DNA of 64,000 nt from an uncultured Bacteroidales bacterium. Its GTDB lineage: Bacteria > Bacteroidota > Bacteroidia > Bacteroidales > Paludibacteraceae. Position 1 is the stretch's first letter, and each line of letters starts with the position of its first letter. Below, one piece after another: positions 25,345 to 34,080 of the stretch. The position numbers and the translations under genes are program-made. The notes beneath the pieces are model-generated. The model searched no databases and was not told the origin of the DNA. It saw nothing but the letters and a program-made list of their open reading frames with translations. The stretch lies in contig CACZUS010000001.1 of NCBI GenBank assembly GCA_902784425.1, positions 1 to 64,000 of the forward strand, read 5' to 3'.

Positions 25345-26691
25345 ATGAAAAAAAAATATATAGGTTCCATCCTTCTTTCTTTGGTTTTGAATGTTGCGTA
25401 TGCTCAAGATAATATTGTGGATGAGGTAGCTTGGGTGGTTGGTGATGAGGCTATTCTAAAATCAGATGTGGAAGAATATCGTCAAAGATTGAGGTATGAG
25501 GGAACGGAATTGGAGGGAGATCCCTATTGTGTGATACCAGAACAATTGGCCTTGCAAAAGTTGTATTTGGACCAGGCCAAAATAGACAGTATCTATGCTG
25601 ACGAGAAGTCTGTCCATTCGCAAGTGGAAATGCGTATCAATTATATGATAGGTCAAATCGGTTCAAAAGAAAAATTAGAAGAGTATTTTGGACAAAAAAT
25701 ATCTGATTTGCGAGAAGACTTAATTGAGATGGTCTCTAACCAGCAGATCATTCAGCAGATGCAGAAAAAGATAGTTGGAAACGTCAAGATTACCCCTGCT
25801 GAGGTAGCTAAATTTTATAAGTCCGTACCTTCTGATAGTATTCCTACTATTCCAACACAGGTGGAGGTTCAAATTTTAACGGTGGAGCCAGTTGTCAGTT
25901 CCGAATCGAAAGATGCTGTAAAGGAAAGGTTAAGAGAATTGCAAGAGAGAATTGAATCGGGAGAATCTGAGTTCTCCACTATGGCTATTTTGTATTCTGA
26001 AGATACGGAATCGGCAAAACAAGGAGGAGAATTAGGCTATATGGGAAAAGCTCAGTTGGTGCCTGAGTTCGCAAATGTGGCATTCTCACTTAATGATCCT
26101 AAACGTGTATCTAAAATTGTGGAGTCTGAGTTTGGTTTCCATATCATACAATTGATAGATAAGCAAGGAGATAAGGTCAATTGCCGTCATATTCTTATGA
26201 AACCTAAAGTTACTCTTACGGAAAAGAATGCGGCTAAGAGTCGAATTGATAGTATAGAGTTGGCACTTAAAAACAAGGAATTGACATTTGAACAAGCAGT
26301 TCCTTTATATTCTGTTGACAAGAACACAAAAAATAGTCTTGGATTGATGACAAATCAGAAGAACGGATCGTCTAAGTTTGAGATGCAAGACTTGCCGCCA
26401 GAAGTAGCTCGTGCCGTATATGATTTGAAAGAGGGTGAGATGTCAAAGGTTTTTTCTATGATCGATTCAAAAGGAAAAGAAGTTTATGCCATTGCTAAAG
26501 TTAAATCTTTAACAAAGGCGCATAAGGCTACGGTTGAAACTGATTATATGTTGATAAAGGCAGCTTATCAAGGAAAAAAGAATCAGGAGATTTTGGAAGA
26601 GTGGATTCGTAAAAAACAGAAGGAAATTTATGTAAAGATTGACGAGAAGTGGCGTAGTTGTTCTTTCCAATATCCAGGCTGGGTTAAGTAA
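25345..26691 (+). CDS. surA: SurA-like peptidylprolyl isomerase, 448 aa
   Basis: ATG at 25345 preferred over a TTG two codons upstream. Signal peptide MKKKYIGSILLSLVLNVAYAQ. The SurA N-terminal domain starts VDEVAWVVGDEAILKSDVEEYRQ, and two parvulin domains follow (~170-268 with QGGELGYMGK...FGFHIIQL, and ~275-390 beginning CRHILMKPKV, with a degenerate second GG motif). SurA escorts unfolded outer-membrane proteins to the BAM complex. Length and order match SurA (E. coli 428 aa). Middle gene of the envelope operon; the OstA-like gene follows after nine bases. Confidence 0.85.
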   Translation: MKKKYIGSILLSLVLNVAYAQDNIVDEVAWVVGDEAILKSDVEEYRQRLRYEGTELEGDPYCVIPEQLALQKLYLDQAKIDSIYADEKSVHSQVEMRINYMIGQIGSKEKLEEYFGQKISDLREDLIEMVSNQQIIQQMQKKIVGNVKITPAEVAKFYKSVPSDSIPTIPTQVEVQILTVEPVVSSESKDAVKERLRELQERIESGESEFSTMAILYSEDTESAKQGGELGYMGKAQLVPEFANVAFSLNDPKRVSKIVESEFGFHIIQLIDKQGDKVNCRHILMKPKVTLTEKNAAKSRIDSIELALKNKELTFEQAVPLYSVDKNTKNSLGLMTNQKNGSSKFEMQDLPPEVARAVYDLKEGEMSKVFSMIDSKGKEVYAIAKVKSLTKAHKATVETDYMLIKAAYQGKKNQEILEEWIRKKQKEIYVKIDEKWRSCSFQYPGWVK

Positions 26692-26700
26692 TAGAAACGT

Positions 26701-28212
26701 ATGAAGCGACATTTCTTATTGTTATATTTTTTTCTACTCCTTTCTTCTCTTGCATTTTCGCAAAAGAAGACGAACGTTATTTTGGAAGGATGTGAGGAGT
26801 TGACGTTCGATAAACAATCAGGTAGAGATTGTCAGGTGTTGAGAGGAAATGTTCGTTTCCGTCACGATGATGTCTTGATGTTTTGTGATAGTGCTTATTT
26901 TTATGATGGCTCAAACTCTTTTGACGCGTTCGGTCATGTTCGCGTGATTCAAAATGATGAGACGTCTATGTATTCTGATAGTATGTTCTACGATGGTACC
27001 ACTACGTTGATGAGAGCTCGGGGTGCCGTTGAATTAAGGACAGGAAACTCTTCTCTGAAAACACATTTCTTGGATTTCTTCAGAAATCAAAATTATGGTT
27101 ATTACTATGCTGGTGGTGAGGTGTATGATGCAGATTATCATATCACATCTCGTCAGGGGTATTATTATACAGAAAGTAAGTCATATTTGTTTAAGGATTC
27201 TGTTGTATTGACTCATCCTAATTACATCATAAATGGAGATTCTCTGAGATATAATCAATACAGTAGTTTGGCTACATTGTTAGGTCCATCTGTAATTTAT
27301 GGTAATTCGTATAAAGTTCATACGACAAAAGGTTGGACATACACAAATTCCAGTATGGGAAGATTGTATAACTATTCTGTGATAGAATATAAGGGAGGTA
27401 GGCGGATGACGGCAGATTCCATTCATTTTGACGCTAACTTAGGGAAAGTCAAGGCTTTTCATAATGCAGAAGTTCATGACTCAACGCAGAAAGTGATTAT
27501 TCGGAGTGAGTATATGGAGGGTGATAGTACGAAACCTGCGTATGTTTTGGCTCATGGTAATCCTTATTTGATTGATTATTCGGATGCGGATACTTTTTAT
27601 ATGCGAGCAGATACATTTCGTTATTGTGAAATAGACTCTACGCATGATGAGATAAGGGCATATAATGCGGTGAGATTCTATCGAAATGATCTGCAAGGAA
27701 AGTGTGATTCATTGGTCTATTATGTTCAAGACTCTATGGCAGTGATGTATACAGAGCCGGTGATATGGTCGGAAAGGAATCAGATGACAGGGGCTAAGAG
27801 AATAGATATATACATGAAAAATCAGGCTCCGGAGAAGATCCATATACCAGAGAAGGCGTTTATTATATCGGATGAGGGCGATGAACAGTACAACCAATTG
27901 TCTGGTAAAAAGGCGGATGCTTATATTGTTAATAATAAGTTGAGTCGCGTTGATTTGATGGGAGAGGCAACCTCTCTGTATTATTCAAAGGATGATCGAG
28001 ATTTGTTGATTGGTGTGAATAAAGCGCGAGGAACGGAAATGTCAATCTATCTGACGAAAAGAAATAAATTGGATAAGATAATTATGACTCCTGATTCGGA
28101 AGGGGTTATGTATCCTCCAGATAGGGTTCCTGAAGAGGAAAGGTTATTAAAGAATTTCTCATGGAGAGAATCTGAACGTCCGAGATCCAAAGAGGATATA
28201 ATAAAAAAATGA
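26701..28212 (+). CDS. OstA/LptA-like periplasmic protein, 503 aa
   Basis: Signal peptide MKRHFLLLYFFLLLSSLAFS. The mature protein is built of repeated beta-jellyroll strands of the OstA/LptA type: LRGNVRFRHDDVLMFCDSAYFY, then A-G-VELRTGNSSL, GKVKAFHNAEVHDS and several further YxADSIHFD-like units. LptA-type proteins bridge lipopolysaccharide from the inner to the outer membrane. At 503 aa it is far longer than E. coli LptA (185) and matches the large OstA-like proteins of Bacteroidetes. Its place after surA echoes the linkage of surA with lptD in proteobacteria. LptD itself is not in the window. Confidence 0.8.
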   Translation: MKRHFLLLYFFLLLSSLAFSQKKTNVILEGCEELTFDKQSGRDCQVLRGNVRFRHDDVLMFCDSAYFYDGSNSFDAFGHVRVIQNDETSMYSDSMFYDGTTTLMRARGAVELRTGNSSLKTHFLDFFRNQNYGYYYAGGEVYDADYHITSRQGYYYTESKSYLFKDSVVLTHPNYIINGDSLRYNQYSSLATLLGPSVIYGNSYKVHTTKGWTYTNSSMGRLYNYSVIEYKGGRRMTADSIHFDANLGKVKAFHNAEVHDSTQKVIIRSEYMEGDSTKPAYVLAHGNPYLIDYSDADTFYMRADTFRYCEIDSTHDEIRAYNAVRFYRNDLQGKCDSLVYYVQDSMAVMYTEPVIWSERNQMTGAKRIDIYMKNQAPEKIHIPEKAFIISDEGDEQYNQLSGKKADAYIVNNKLSRVDLMGEATSLYYSKDDRDLLIGVNKARGTEMSIYLTKRNKLDKIIMTPDSEGVMYPPDRVPEEERLLKNFSWRESERPRSKEDIIKK

Positions 28213-28226
28213 AATTTTAACAGGTT

Positions 28227-30653
28227 ATGCGTAGATTGTTCATAGGGTTTGTTATGATGATTGTTGGAGGAATGCTGACTCAGGTGGTTGGACGTTCTTT
28301 CAAGATTCAGGGCAACGTGTATGATGAGTCGCATAAGCCTATGCAATATGTGCATGTCTTGGTAAAGCAGGTTGGACAGGGTACTGTGACGGATGAAAAG
28401 GGTAGGTTTTCATATGAATGTGATGTGAAGGGGGACACTGTAGATGTCACATTTTCGTATGTGGAGTTTGAATCGAAAGAATTACGATTCTTGCCGCATC
28501 AGAAATCGACGGATTTGGTGGTTGTCATGAAAGAAAAGAATATAGAGTTGAGCACCTTTGAACTTAACGTATTTAGAAAACAAACTTCTACGGTTGATTC
28601 AATAGACATTTCAAAAATTAATGTGATGCCAAGTGCTTCTGGTGGAGGAATCGAAACATTGATCTCTATGCAGGCGGGTGTTTCCATGAAAAACGAACTC
28701 AGTTCGCAATATTCTGTCAGAGGAGGAAATTATGATGAGAACAGTGTGTATGTAAATTCTATAGAGGTCTATCGCCCCATGTTAATACGTTCTGCAGAAC
28801 AAGAGGGGTTGTCTTTTGTAAATCCTAATATGGTAAAATCAGTCTCCTTCTCATCCGGAGGATTTAGTGTGGAGTATGGAGATAAGATGTCGTCTGTGTT
28901 GGATATTCAATATAAGAAGCCTACCCATTTCGAGGGCTCGGCATCGATAAGTCTGTTAGGCGCGAATGCCTATGTGGGGCATTCAACTTCCAAATTTTCT
29001 CAGATGCATGGATTCCGCTACAAGACCTCTACCTATATGTTGGGGGCATTGAAGGATGCTCATGCGGTTTATGATCCCAATTTTATAGATTATCAAACAT
29101 ACCTGACGTGTGATTTCTCAAAAGAGTGGAAACTGTCATTCTTAGGTAATATATCTAGAAACGAATATCTGTATAGACCGGATTCCATTACTACTTGTTT
29201 TGGAACGTCGGATACTCCCAAAGAGATGAGAACCTATTTCGAAGGACAAGAGAAGGATTTGTTTTTAACATGTTTTGGCTCTTTGACTTTAACATATGAA
29301 CCTTCATTGAAAACAAAATTAGAACTGAGCTCTTCTTCTTATAAGACTTCAGAAAAAATAGGTTATGATATTTCTGGCGATTATGAAATTGGAGATGTGA
29401 CCATTTCTGATAATAAAAGAACTATTTCGAATATTGAGGGTTTTGGAAGTTATCACGAACATGCAAGAAACCAATTGGGAATGGCGGTGACAAATGTCTC
29501 GTTCTCAAGCACACATAAGTTGCCGTTTAATCAACTGAAGTGGAGAGTGACATATCAGCACGAGAAAATCGATGATGAAATGTCTGAGTGGAATCTTATC
29601 GACTCTGCCGGCTACTCGTTGCCTACCAATATCTCTCGATTGGTGATGAGTGACAACCTATCGTCGGATGTGGATTTGAATAGCAATAGATTGATGGCAT
29701 ATATCCAAGACACTTATTCAAAGAATTACTTGAGAGGTAAGTTGACACTGGTTGGAGGTGTTCGTTTTTCATATTGGGATTTTAATGACGAAATGTTGGT
29801 GAGTCCGCGATTCTCTTTAGCGTGGCTTCCTGAAAAATATCCTAATTGGGGAATTCGATTGGCAACAGGTATCTATTATCAATCTTTAATGTACAAAGAG
29901 TTTAGAGAAATTGTGACGGATGAATATGATAACAGTACAGTGACCTTAAACAATAAAGTGAAATCACCAAGATCATTCCAGTTGTTGTTGGCTTCCGATT
30001 ATTATTTTAAGATTAAGAGACGTCCGTTTAAGTTCTCAACAGAATTGTATGGTAAGTATATAGACCGTATTATACCATATACTGTAGAAAATTCGCAAAT
30101 CATATATAAAGGACGAAATTGTGCAGATGGTTTTGCTGTAGGTGCAGATTTTAAGTTGTTCGGAGAAATTGTACCAGGAACAGACTCTTGGGTTTCTCTC
30201 TCTTTGATGAAAACGAAAGAAAATATATATGGGGATGACGTCTCATATATAGACAGACCGACAGATCAGGTGTATAATATTTCTTTCTTTTACCAAGATT
30301 ATTTCCCTGGGTATGACAAACTTAAATTTAATCTGAAATTTATTTGGGCTGATGGGTTCCCTTTTGGACCTCCTAATAATGACCAATATAAGTCATTTTT
30401 TAGAATGGAAGACTATCGACGTGTTGATATAGGTGCGGCATTCCAATTGAGACATGGAGTGGATAGAATAATGGATAAGAAATTTTTTTCGTGGATGAAA
30501 ACATTATCACTAAATTTGGATGTGTTTAATCTGTTGGATATCGCCAACGTCAGTTCTTATTATTATGTGAAGGTTGTCTCTGGCGCACAATATGCAGCGC
30601 CGAATCGTTTGACTGGCCGACGCATTAATTTTAAAATACAAGTAGATTTTTAA
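28227..30653 (+). CDS. TonB-dependent outer-membrane receptor, 808 aa
   Basis: Signal peptide (~1-23), then a CarboxypepD-reg-like domain (FKIQGNVYDESHKPMQYVHVLVKQ, GTVTDEKGRFSYEC; ~25-105), a plug domain (IETLISMQAGVSMKNELSSQYSVRGGNYDENSVYVNSIEVYRP; ~115-235) and a 22-strand type barrel ending NRLTGRRINFKIQVDF with a terminal Phe. No SusD homolog is adjacent, so it is not a classical Sus pair. Co-location with chaperone and OstA-like genes suggests a housekeeping receptor; the ligand is unknown. It starts 14 bases after the OstA-like gene. Confidence 0.88.
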   Translation: MRRLFIGFVMMIVGGMLTQVVGRSFKIQGNVYDESHKPMQYVHVLVKQVGQGTVTDEKGRFSYECDVKGDTVDVTFSYVEFESKELRFLPHQKSTDLVVVMKEKNIELSTFELNVFRKQTSTVDSIDISKINVMPSASGGGIETLISMQAGVSMKNELSSQYSVRGGNYDENSVYVNSIEVYRPMLIRSAEQEGLSFVNPNMVKSVSFSSGGFSVEYGDKMSSVLDIQYKKPTHFEGSASISLLGANAYVGHSTSKFSQMHGFRYKTSTYMLGALKDAHAVYDPNFIDYQTYLTCDFSKEWKLSFLGNISRNEYLYRPDSITTCFGTSDTPKEMRTYFEGQEKDLFLTCFGSLTLTYEPSLKTKLELSSSSYKTSEKIGYDISGDYEIGDVTISDNKRTISNIEGFGSYHEHARNQLGMAVTNVSFSSTHKLPFNQLKWRVTYQHEKIDDEMSEWNLIDSAGYSLPTNISRLVMSDNLSSDVDLNSNRLMAYIQDTYSKNYLRGKLTLVGGVRFSYWDFNDEMLVSPRFSLAWLPEKYPNWGIRLATGIYYQSLMYKEFREIVTDEYDNSTVTLNNKVKSPRSFQLLLASDYYFKIKRRPFKFSTELYGKYIDRIIPYTVENSQIIYKGRNCADGFAVGADFKLFGEIVPGTDSWVSLSLMKTKENIYGDDVSYIDRPTDQVYNISFFYQDYFPGYDKLKFNLKFIWADGFPFGPPNNDQYKSFFRMEDYRRVDIGAAFQLRHGVDRIMDKKFFSWMKTLSLNLDVFNLLDIANVSSYYYVKVVSGAQYAAPNRLTGRRINFKIQVDF

Positions 30654-30681
30654 CGAGCGAAATTATTTATAATCTTTAGTT

Positions 30682-32112
30682 ATGGAAGGAAACGATTCTA
30701 GAAAGTATTTGTTGTCGCTGGTATCTTTGACCACGTTGTTTTTTATGTGGGGTTTTATCACTTGTCTGAATGACATTCTGATTCCCTATTTGAAAGATGT
30801 ATTTGCATTGAATTATAGAGAGTCCAATTTGGTGGTAATGGCCTTCTTCGTAGCCTATTTTGTTATCTCCTTTTTGTATTTTCTTGTGTCGGCATTATTC
30901 AAAGATCCAATATTGAAGATAGGGTATAAAAACACCATCGTGCTGGGTTTGATGATATCAGCCATTGCCTGCTTCTTGTTCTTTATTGAAGCTAGTTCTG
31001 ATACGCCTACCTTCTCTTTCTTCTTGTTCTCATTGTTCTTGCTGGGTGCGGGATTCACATTCTTACAGATCGCGGCAAATCCATTGGTTGCCGTATTGGG
31101 TACGCCGGAAACATCTTCCAGCAGATTGAACCTTTCTCAGGCTTTCAACTCGTTGGGAACTACATTAGCCCCAATAATCGGAGGTTATGTTATTTTTAAA
31201 TTGATGGCAGGTGATTCTGCTGATGAGGTGGCAAAAGATCCATCTGCCGTTCAGATACCTTATCTGTTTTTATCCAGTGTCTTATTAATTTTAGCAGGAG
31301 TTATCTTCTTTACGAATATTCCGAACGTTATGCCTGAGTCTAATAACCAAGAAGTGAGTCGTATAGGTGCTTTGAAATACCCACATTTGGTGTTTGGTAT
31401 GTTGGCTATCTTCTTTTATGTGGGTGCAGAAGTGGCAATAGGTAGTAATCTGGTGAATTATATGCGTGGGTCATTGTCCATTTCCAGTCACATGGCAAGT
31501 GCTCTTCTCTCTTTTTATTGGGGTGGAGCTATGATAGGACGTTTTGTCGGCTCTATCTCCATGAGCCAGATGAATTTTTCGAAAAAATGCCTCTTGATGG
31601 CAATCACTGCAGTGGGCTCATTGTTGTTGATCTTCTTTGCTTTTTCAAAGTCGATGCACTTTGACATGAAGCAGATGAGTGAGTTTTTCGTTAGTGAAAA
31701 TGTGCATTATTTCTTCTTCTCCGTGATTTTGAATTATGTGCTATTCTTGACTGCCAAATCGGCACCATCGAGAACGTTAGGTATTTTCGCATTTGCCAAT
31801 ATCGTATTGTTAATTGTGATGTTGTTGACTGATGGTAGTATATCTTTGTGGGCTGTTCTTTCTATTGGATTGTTCAACTCGATAATGTTTTCAAATGTAT
31901 TTACGTTGGCAATTAGTAAATTAGGAAAGTATACGTCGCAAGGTTCCTCCTTGTTGGTTATGATGATATTGGGTGGCGCTATTATGCCAATATTACAAGG
32001 TATGTTAGCAGATACATATTCAATCCATACTTCGTTCATCCTGCCAATTCTCTGTTACGTCTATTTGGTATGGTACGGATTCTATGGATATAAAGTAAGA
32101 GAAGTAAAATAA
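30682..32112 (+). CDS. gluP: FucP/GluP-type sugar:H+ symporter (MFS)
   Basis: Twelve-helix major-facilitator protein of 476 aa. The first helix carries the family signature LTTLFFMWGFITCLNDILIPYLK, and helix four reads LLGAGFTFLQIAANPLVAVLG, with ETSSSRLNLSQAFNSLGTTLAP after it, the strongest hallmark of the FucP/GluP group. The members import L-fucose, glucose or galactose with protons. The ROK glucokinase 18 bases downstream makes a glucose or glucose/galactose role more likely than fucose; no fucose genes are present. Confidence 0.85.
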   Translation: MEGNDSRKYLLSLVSLTTLFFMWGFITCLNDILIPYLKDVFALNYRESNLVVMAFFVAYFVISFLYFLVSALFKDPILKIGYKNTIVLGLMISAIACFLFFIEASSDTPTFSFFLFSLFLLGAGFTFLQIAANPLVAVLGTPETSSSRLNLSQAFNSLGTTLAPIIGGYVIFKLMAGDSADEVAKDPSAVQIPYLFLSSVLLILAGVIFFTNIPNVMPESNNQEVSRIGALKYPHLVFGMLAIFFYVGAEVAIGSNLVNYMRGSLSISSHMASALLSFYWGGAMIGRFVGSISMSQMNFSKKCLLMAITAVGSLLLIFFAFSKSMHFDMKQMSEFFVSENVHYFFFSVILNYVLFLTAKSAPSRTLGIFAFANIVLLIVMLLTDGSISLWAVLSIGLFNSIMFSNVFTLAISKLGKYTSQGSSLLVMMILGGAIMPILQGMLADTYSIHTSFILPILCYVYLVWYGFYGYKVREVK

Positions 32113-32130
32113 TTAAATATATTCAGATAT

Positions 32131-33102
32131 ATGAAAAGTGATTTGAAACCCAATGTAGTTGGTATCGATATTGGTGGTACCAATACTGTTTTTGGTATTG
32201 TTGACCAAAAAGGTAATGTGTTAGCTTCTAATTCCATCAAAACGCAAGTGTACAAGGAATTGGATGATTATATGAATGCATTGTGTGATGGTATCGCGCA
32301 ATTGGTGAAGGACAATTGTGGCATGGATAAGATTCAGGGTATAGGTGTTGGTGCTCCTAACGCTAATTTCTATTCTGGTAATATTGAATATGCTGCAAAC
32401 TTGCCATGGAAAGGTATCGTTCCTTTTGCTAAAATGATGTCTGAGAAATTGGGCGTTCCTGTTGCTCTTACTAACGATGCGAATGCGGCAGCTATTGGCG
32501 AAATGACTTATGGCGCAGCTCGTGGTGTTAAGGATTTTATCATGATCACCTTAGGTACGGGTGTTGGTAGCGGTGTGGTTGCCAATGGTCAGTTGATCTA
32601 TGGTCATGATGGATTTGCAGGTGAGTTGGGACACGTGATCGTTCGTCGTGAAAACGGTCGTCCATGTGGATGCGGAAACAAGGGTTGCTTGGAAACTTAT
32701 ACATCCGCTACGGGTGTGGCTCGCACGGCTCGTGAGTTCTTGGAGAAACGTGCAAATGAGGATTCTTTGCTTCGTAAGATTCCAGCAGATCAGATCACTT
32801 CTAAGGATGTGTTCGATGCAGCTAAGGCTGGCGATCAGATTGCAAAAGATATCTTCGCTTTCACAGGTCAGATTTTAGGTGAGGCGTTGGCTGATTTTAT
32901 TAAGTTCAGCAGTCCGAAGATCATCGTTCTTTTCGGTGGTTTGGCAAAATCAGGCGATTTGTTGATGGTTCCATTGAAAAAGGCAATGGAAGAAAACTTG
33001 ATGCCTATCTTCAGAAATAAGGTGAATGTTGTATTCTCAGAAATGAAAGATGCAGATGCTGCGGTATTGGGTGCTTCTGCGTTGGGCTGGGATGCTAAAT
33101 AA
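32131..33102 (+). CDS. glk: ROK-family glucokinase
   Basis: ATP-dependent sugar kinase of the ROK family, 323 aa. The N-terminal phosphate-binding motif is VVGIDIGGTNTVFG (~9-22). The substrate and zinc region reads GELGHVIVRRENGRPCGCGNKGCLET (~163-188), with the ROK histidine followed by the CGCGxxGC zinc ligands. A nucleotide-binding GTGVGSGVV segment is at ~142-150. It probably makes glucose 6-phosphate from sugar brought in by the adjacent symporter. No HTH domain is fused, so it is an enzyme, not a ROK repressor. REP-like palindromes follow the stop. Confidence 0.9.
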   Translation: MKSDLKPNVVGIDIGGTNTVFGIVDQKGNVLASNSIKTQVYKELDDYMNALCDGIAQLVKDNCGMDKIQGIGVGAPNANFYSGNIEYAANLPWKGIVPFAKMMSEKLGVPVALTNDANAAAIGEMTYGAARGVKDFIMITLGTGVGSGVVANGQLIYGHDGFAGELGHVIVRRENGRPCGCGNKGCLETYTSATGVARTAREFLEKRANEDSLLRKIPADQITSKDVFDAAKAGDQIAKDIFAFTGQILGEALADFIKFSSPKIIVLFGGLAKSGDLLMVPLKKAMEENLMPIFRNKVNVVFSEMKDADAAVLGASALGWDAK

Positions 33103-33121
33103 AAAAGGACGTAATGACCCC

Positions 33122-33151
33122 TGTAGAGACGCACGGCCGTGCGTCTCTACA
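33122..33151. repeat. REP-like perfect palindrome
   Basis: TGTAGAGACGCACGG (33122-33136) is followed by its exact reverse complement (33137-33151), a 30-bp palindrome. No T-run follows. Palindromes with the core GAGACGCACG occur as dispersed repeats in several bacterial groups. Confidence 0.85.
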
Positions 33152-33180
33152 ATTGAAACCATGATGTCGTGTATTCGCAT

Positions 33181-33207
33181 AGGGACGCACGTCCGTGCGT
33201 CTCTACG
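33181..33207. repeat. Second REP-like palindrome
   Basis: AGGGACGCACG (33181-33191), a TC loop and CGTGCGTCTCT (33194-33204) pair with one G-T mismatch. The right arm repeats the 14 bases CCGTGCGTCTCTAC found at 33137-33150. Confidence 0.8.
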
Positions 33208-33291
33208 ATAACCGACGGACAACCAATAGAGATTAAATTCGATCAATCCATAATTCATACAATTTATAGACCACACATAAATTCATCTCCT

Positions 33292-33969
33292 ATGATTATT
33301 CGTTCCATCAAATTATATGTCACTCTTATTTTCTCTATGTTCTCCATGCTATGTGTGGCAGATGGAAGAAGGGATGACCTCATCCAAATAGATTTCGCAG
33401 ATTCGATTAACCATGCATATTTGGATATTGATAATGAAGGAGATACCATATATGTTTGGCTGATGAAATCAACGTCTGAAATTGATGATGTTGTTGTTGA
33501 CTCACTATGCCTTAATAATCAAGAATATGCTGATGATAGAGAAGGAATAGAATTTGTTGAATTAAGAGGACAATTAAATGACACCACAGAATTAGTTGAA
33601 TTACAAAGTAAGTTTGATGGTACACATCATTATGATCATGGCTGGAAACGATATGCCATATTTCTTGTTGCGGTCAGTCCGCATAGAATGCAATTGATTA
33701 GTATTCATGACCTTTATGCTGAAGGTCGCTATGCTGAGAATGCAAATGCAAATTTATCGGATGAAGATTGGAATTGGAAATATGATTACGAAAACTATTC
33801 CTGTTCAATTAGCAATCGAAAAACCAACGGGTTTTATGAAATTGACGTAAAATATGTTACAGAGGAGGGCGATGATGATGGTAACAGGCACGTGACGTCA
33901 AGTAGCTCGTGGGTACTCTATTATGATGGAGAGAAATTTGTAAAGCGAGAGGTTGAAACGGTTGAATGA
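33292..33969 (+). CDS. Tandem exported paralog A (unknown family), 225 aa
   Basis: Start set at 33292, where MIIRSIKLYVTLIFSMFSMLCVA forms the signal peptide shared by all three copies; a GTG at 33169 would read through the palindrome. The body has a conserved core (YLDIDNEGDTIYVWLMKS, GQLNDTTELVELQ, FLVAVSPHRMQLI) and a C-terminal module (TNGFYEIDVKYVTEE, HVTSSSSWVLYYDGE) also present in the copies at 34010 and 35166. The fold looks beta-rich. I do not recognise the family. First of three tandem genes separated by ~40 bases. Confidence 0.7.
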   Translation: MIIRSIKLYVTLIFSMFSMLCVADGRRDDLIQIDFADSINHAYLDIDNEGDTIYVWLMKSTSEIDDVVVDSLCLNNQEYADDREGIEFVELRGQLNDTTELVELQSKFDGTHHYDHGWKRYAIFLVAVSPHRMQLISIHDLYAEGRYAENANANLSDEDWNWKYDYENYSCSISNRKTNGFYEIDVKYVTEEGDDDGNRHVTSSSSWVLYYDGEKFVKREVETVE

Positions 33970-34080
33970 CAATTTATCCAATAACAATTCACTAAAATCT
34001 TTATTTCTTATGATTGTTCGTTCCCTCAAAATATATGTCACACTTATCTTCTCTATGTTCTCCATGCTATGTGTGGCGGA
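33889..34080 (+). repeat. Duplicated block spanning a gene junction (copy 1)
   Basis: From CACGTGACGTCAAGTAGC through the end of paralog A, the gap and the signal-peptide codons of paralog B. Nearly the same ~190 bases recur at 35048-35236, including the non-coding gap (GACAATTTATCCAATA). Confidence 0.85.

Noticed and set aside
33122..33207. Palindromes considered as a short CRISPR array
   Set aside because: Only two units, of unequal form, each fully palindromic, and no cas genes.
33169..33291. GTG-started N-terminal extension of paralog A
   Set aside because: It reads through the REP-like palindrome and hides the signal peptide conserved in all three copies.
33953..34009. Extended start of paralog B (and likewise 35109 for C), MKRLNDNLSN
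   Set aside because: Overlaps the preceding gene and is shared only because the junction was duplicated; the signal peptide starts at the later ATG.
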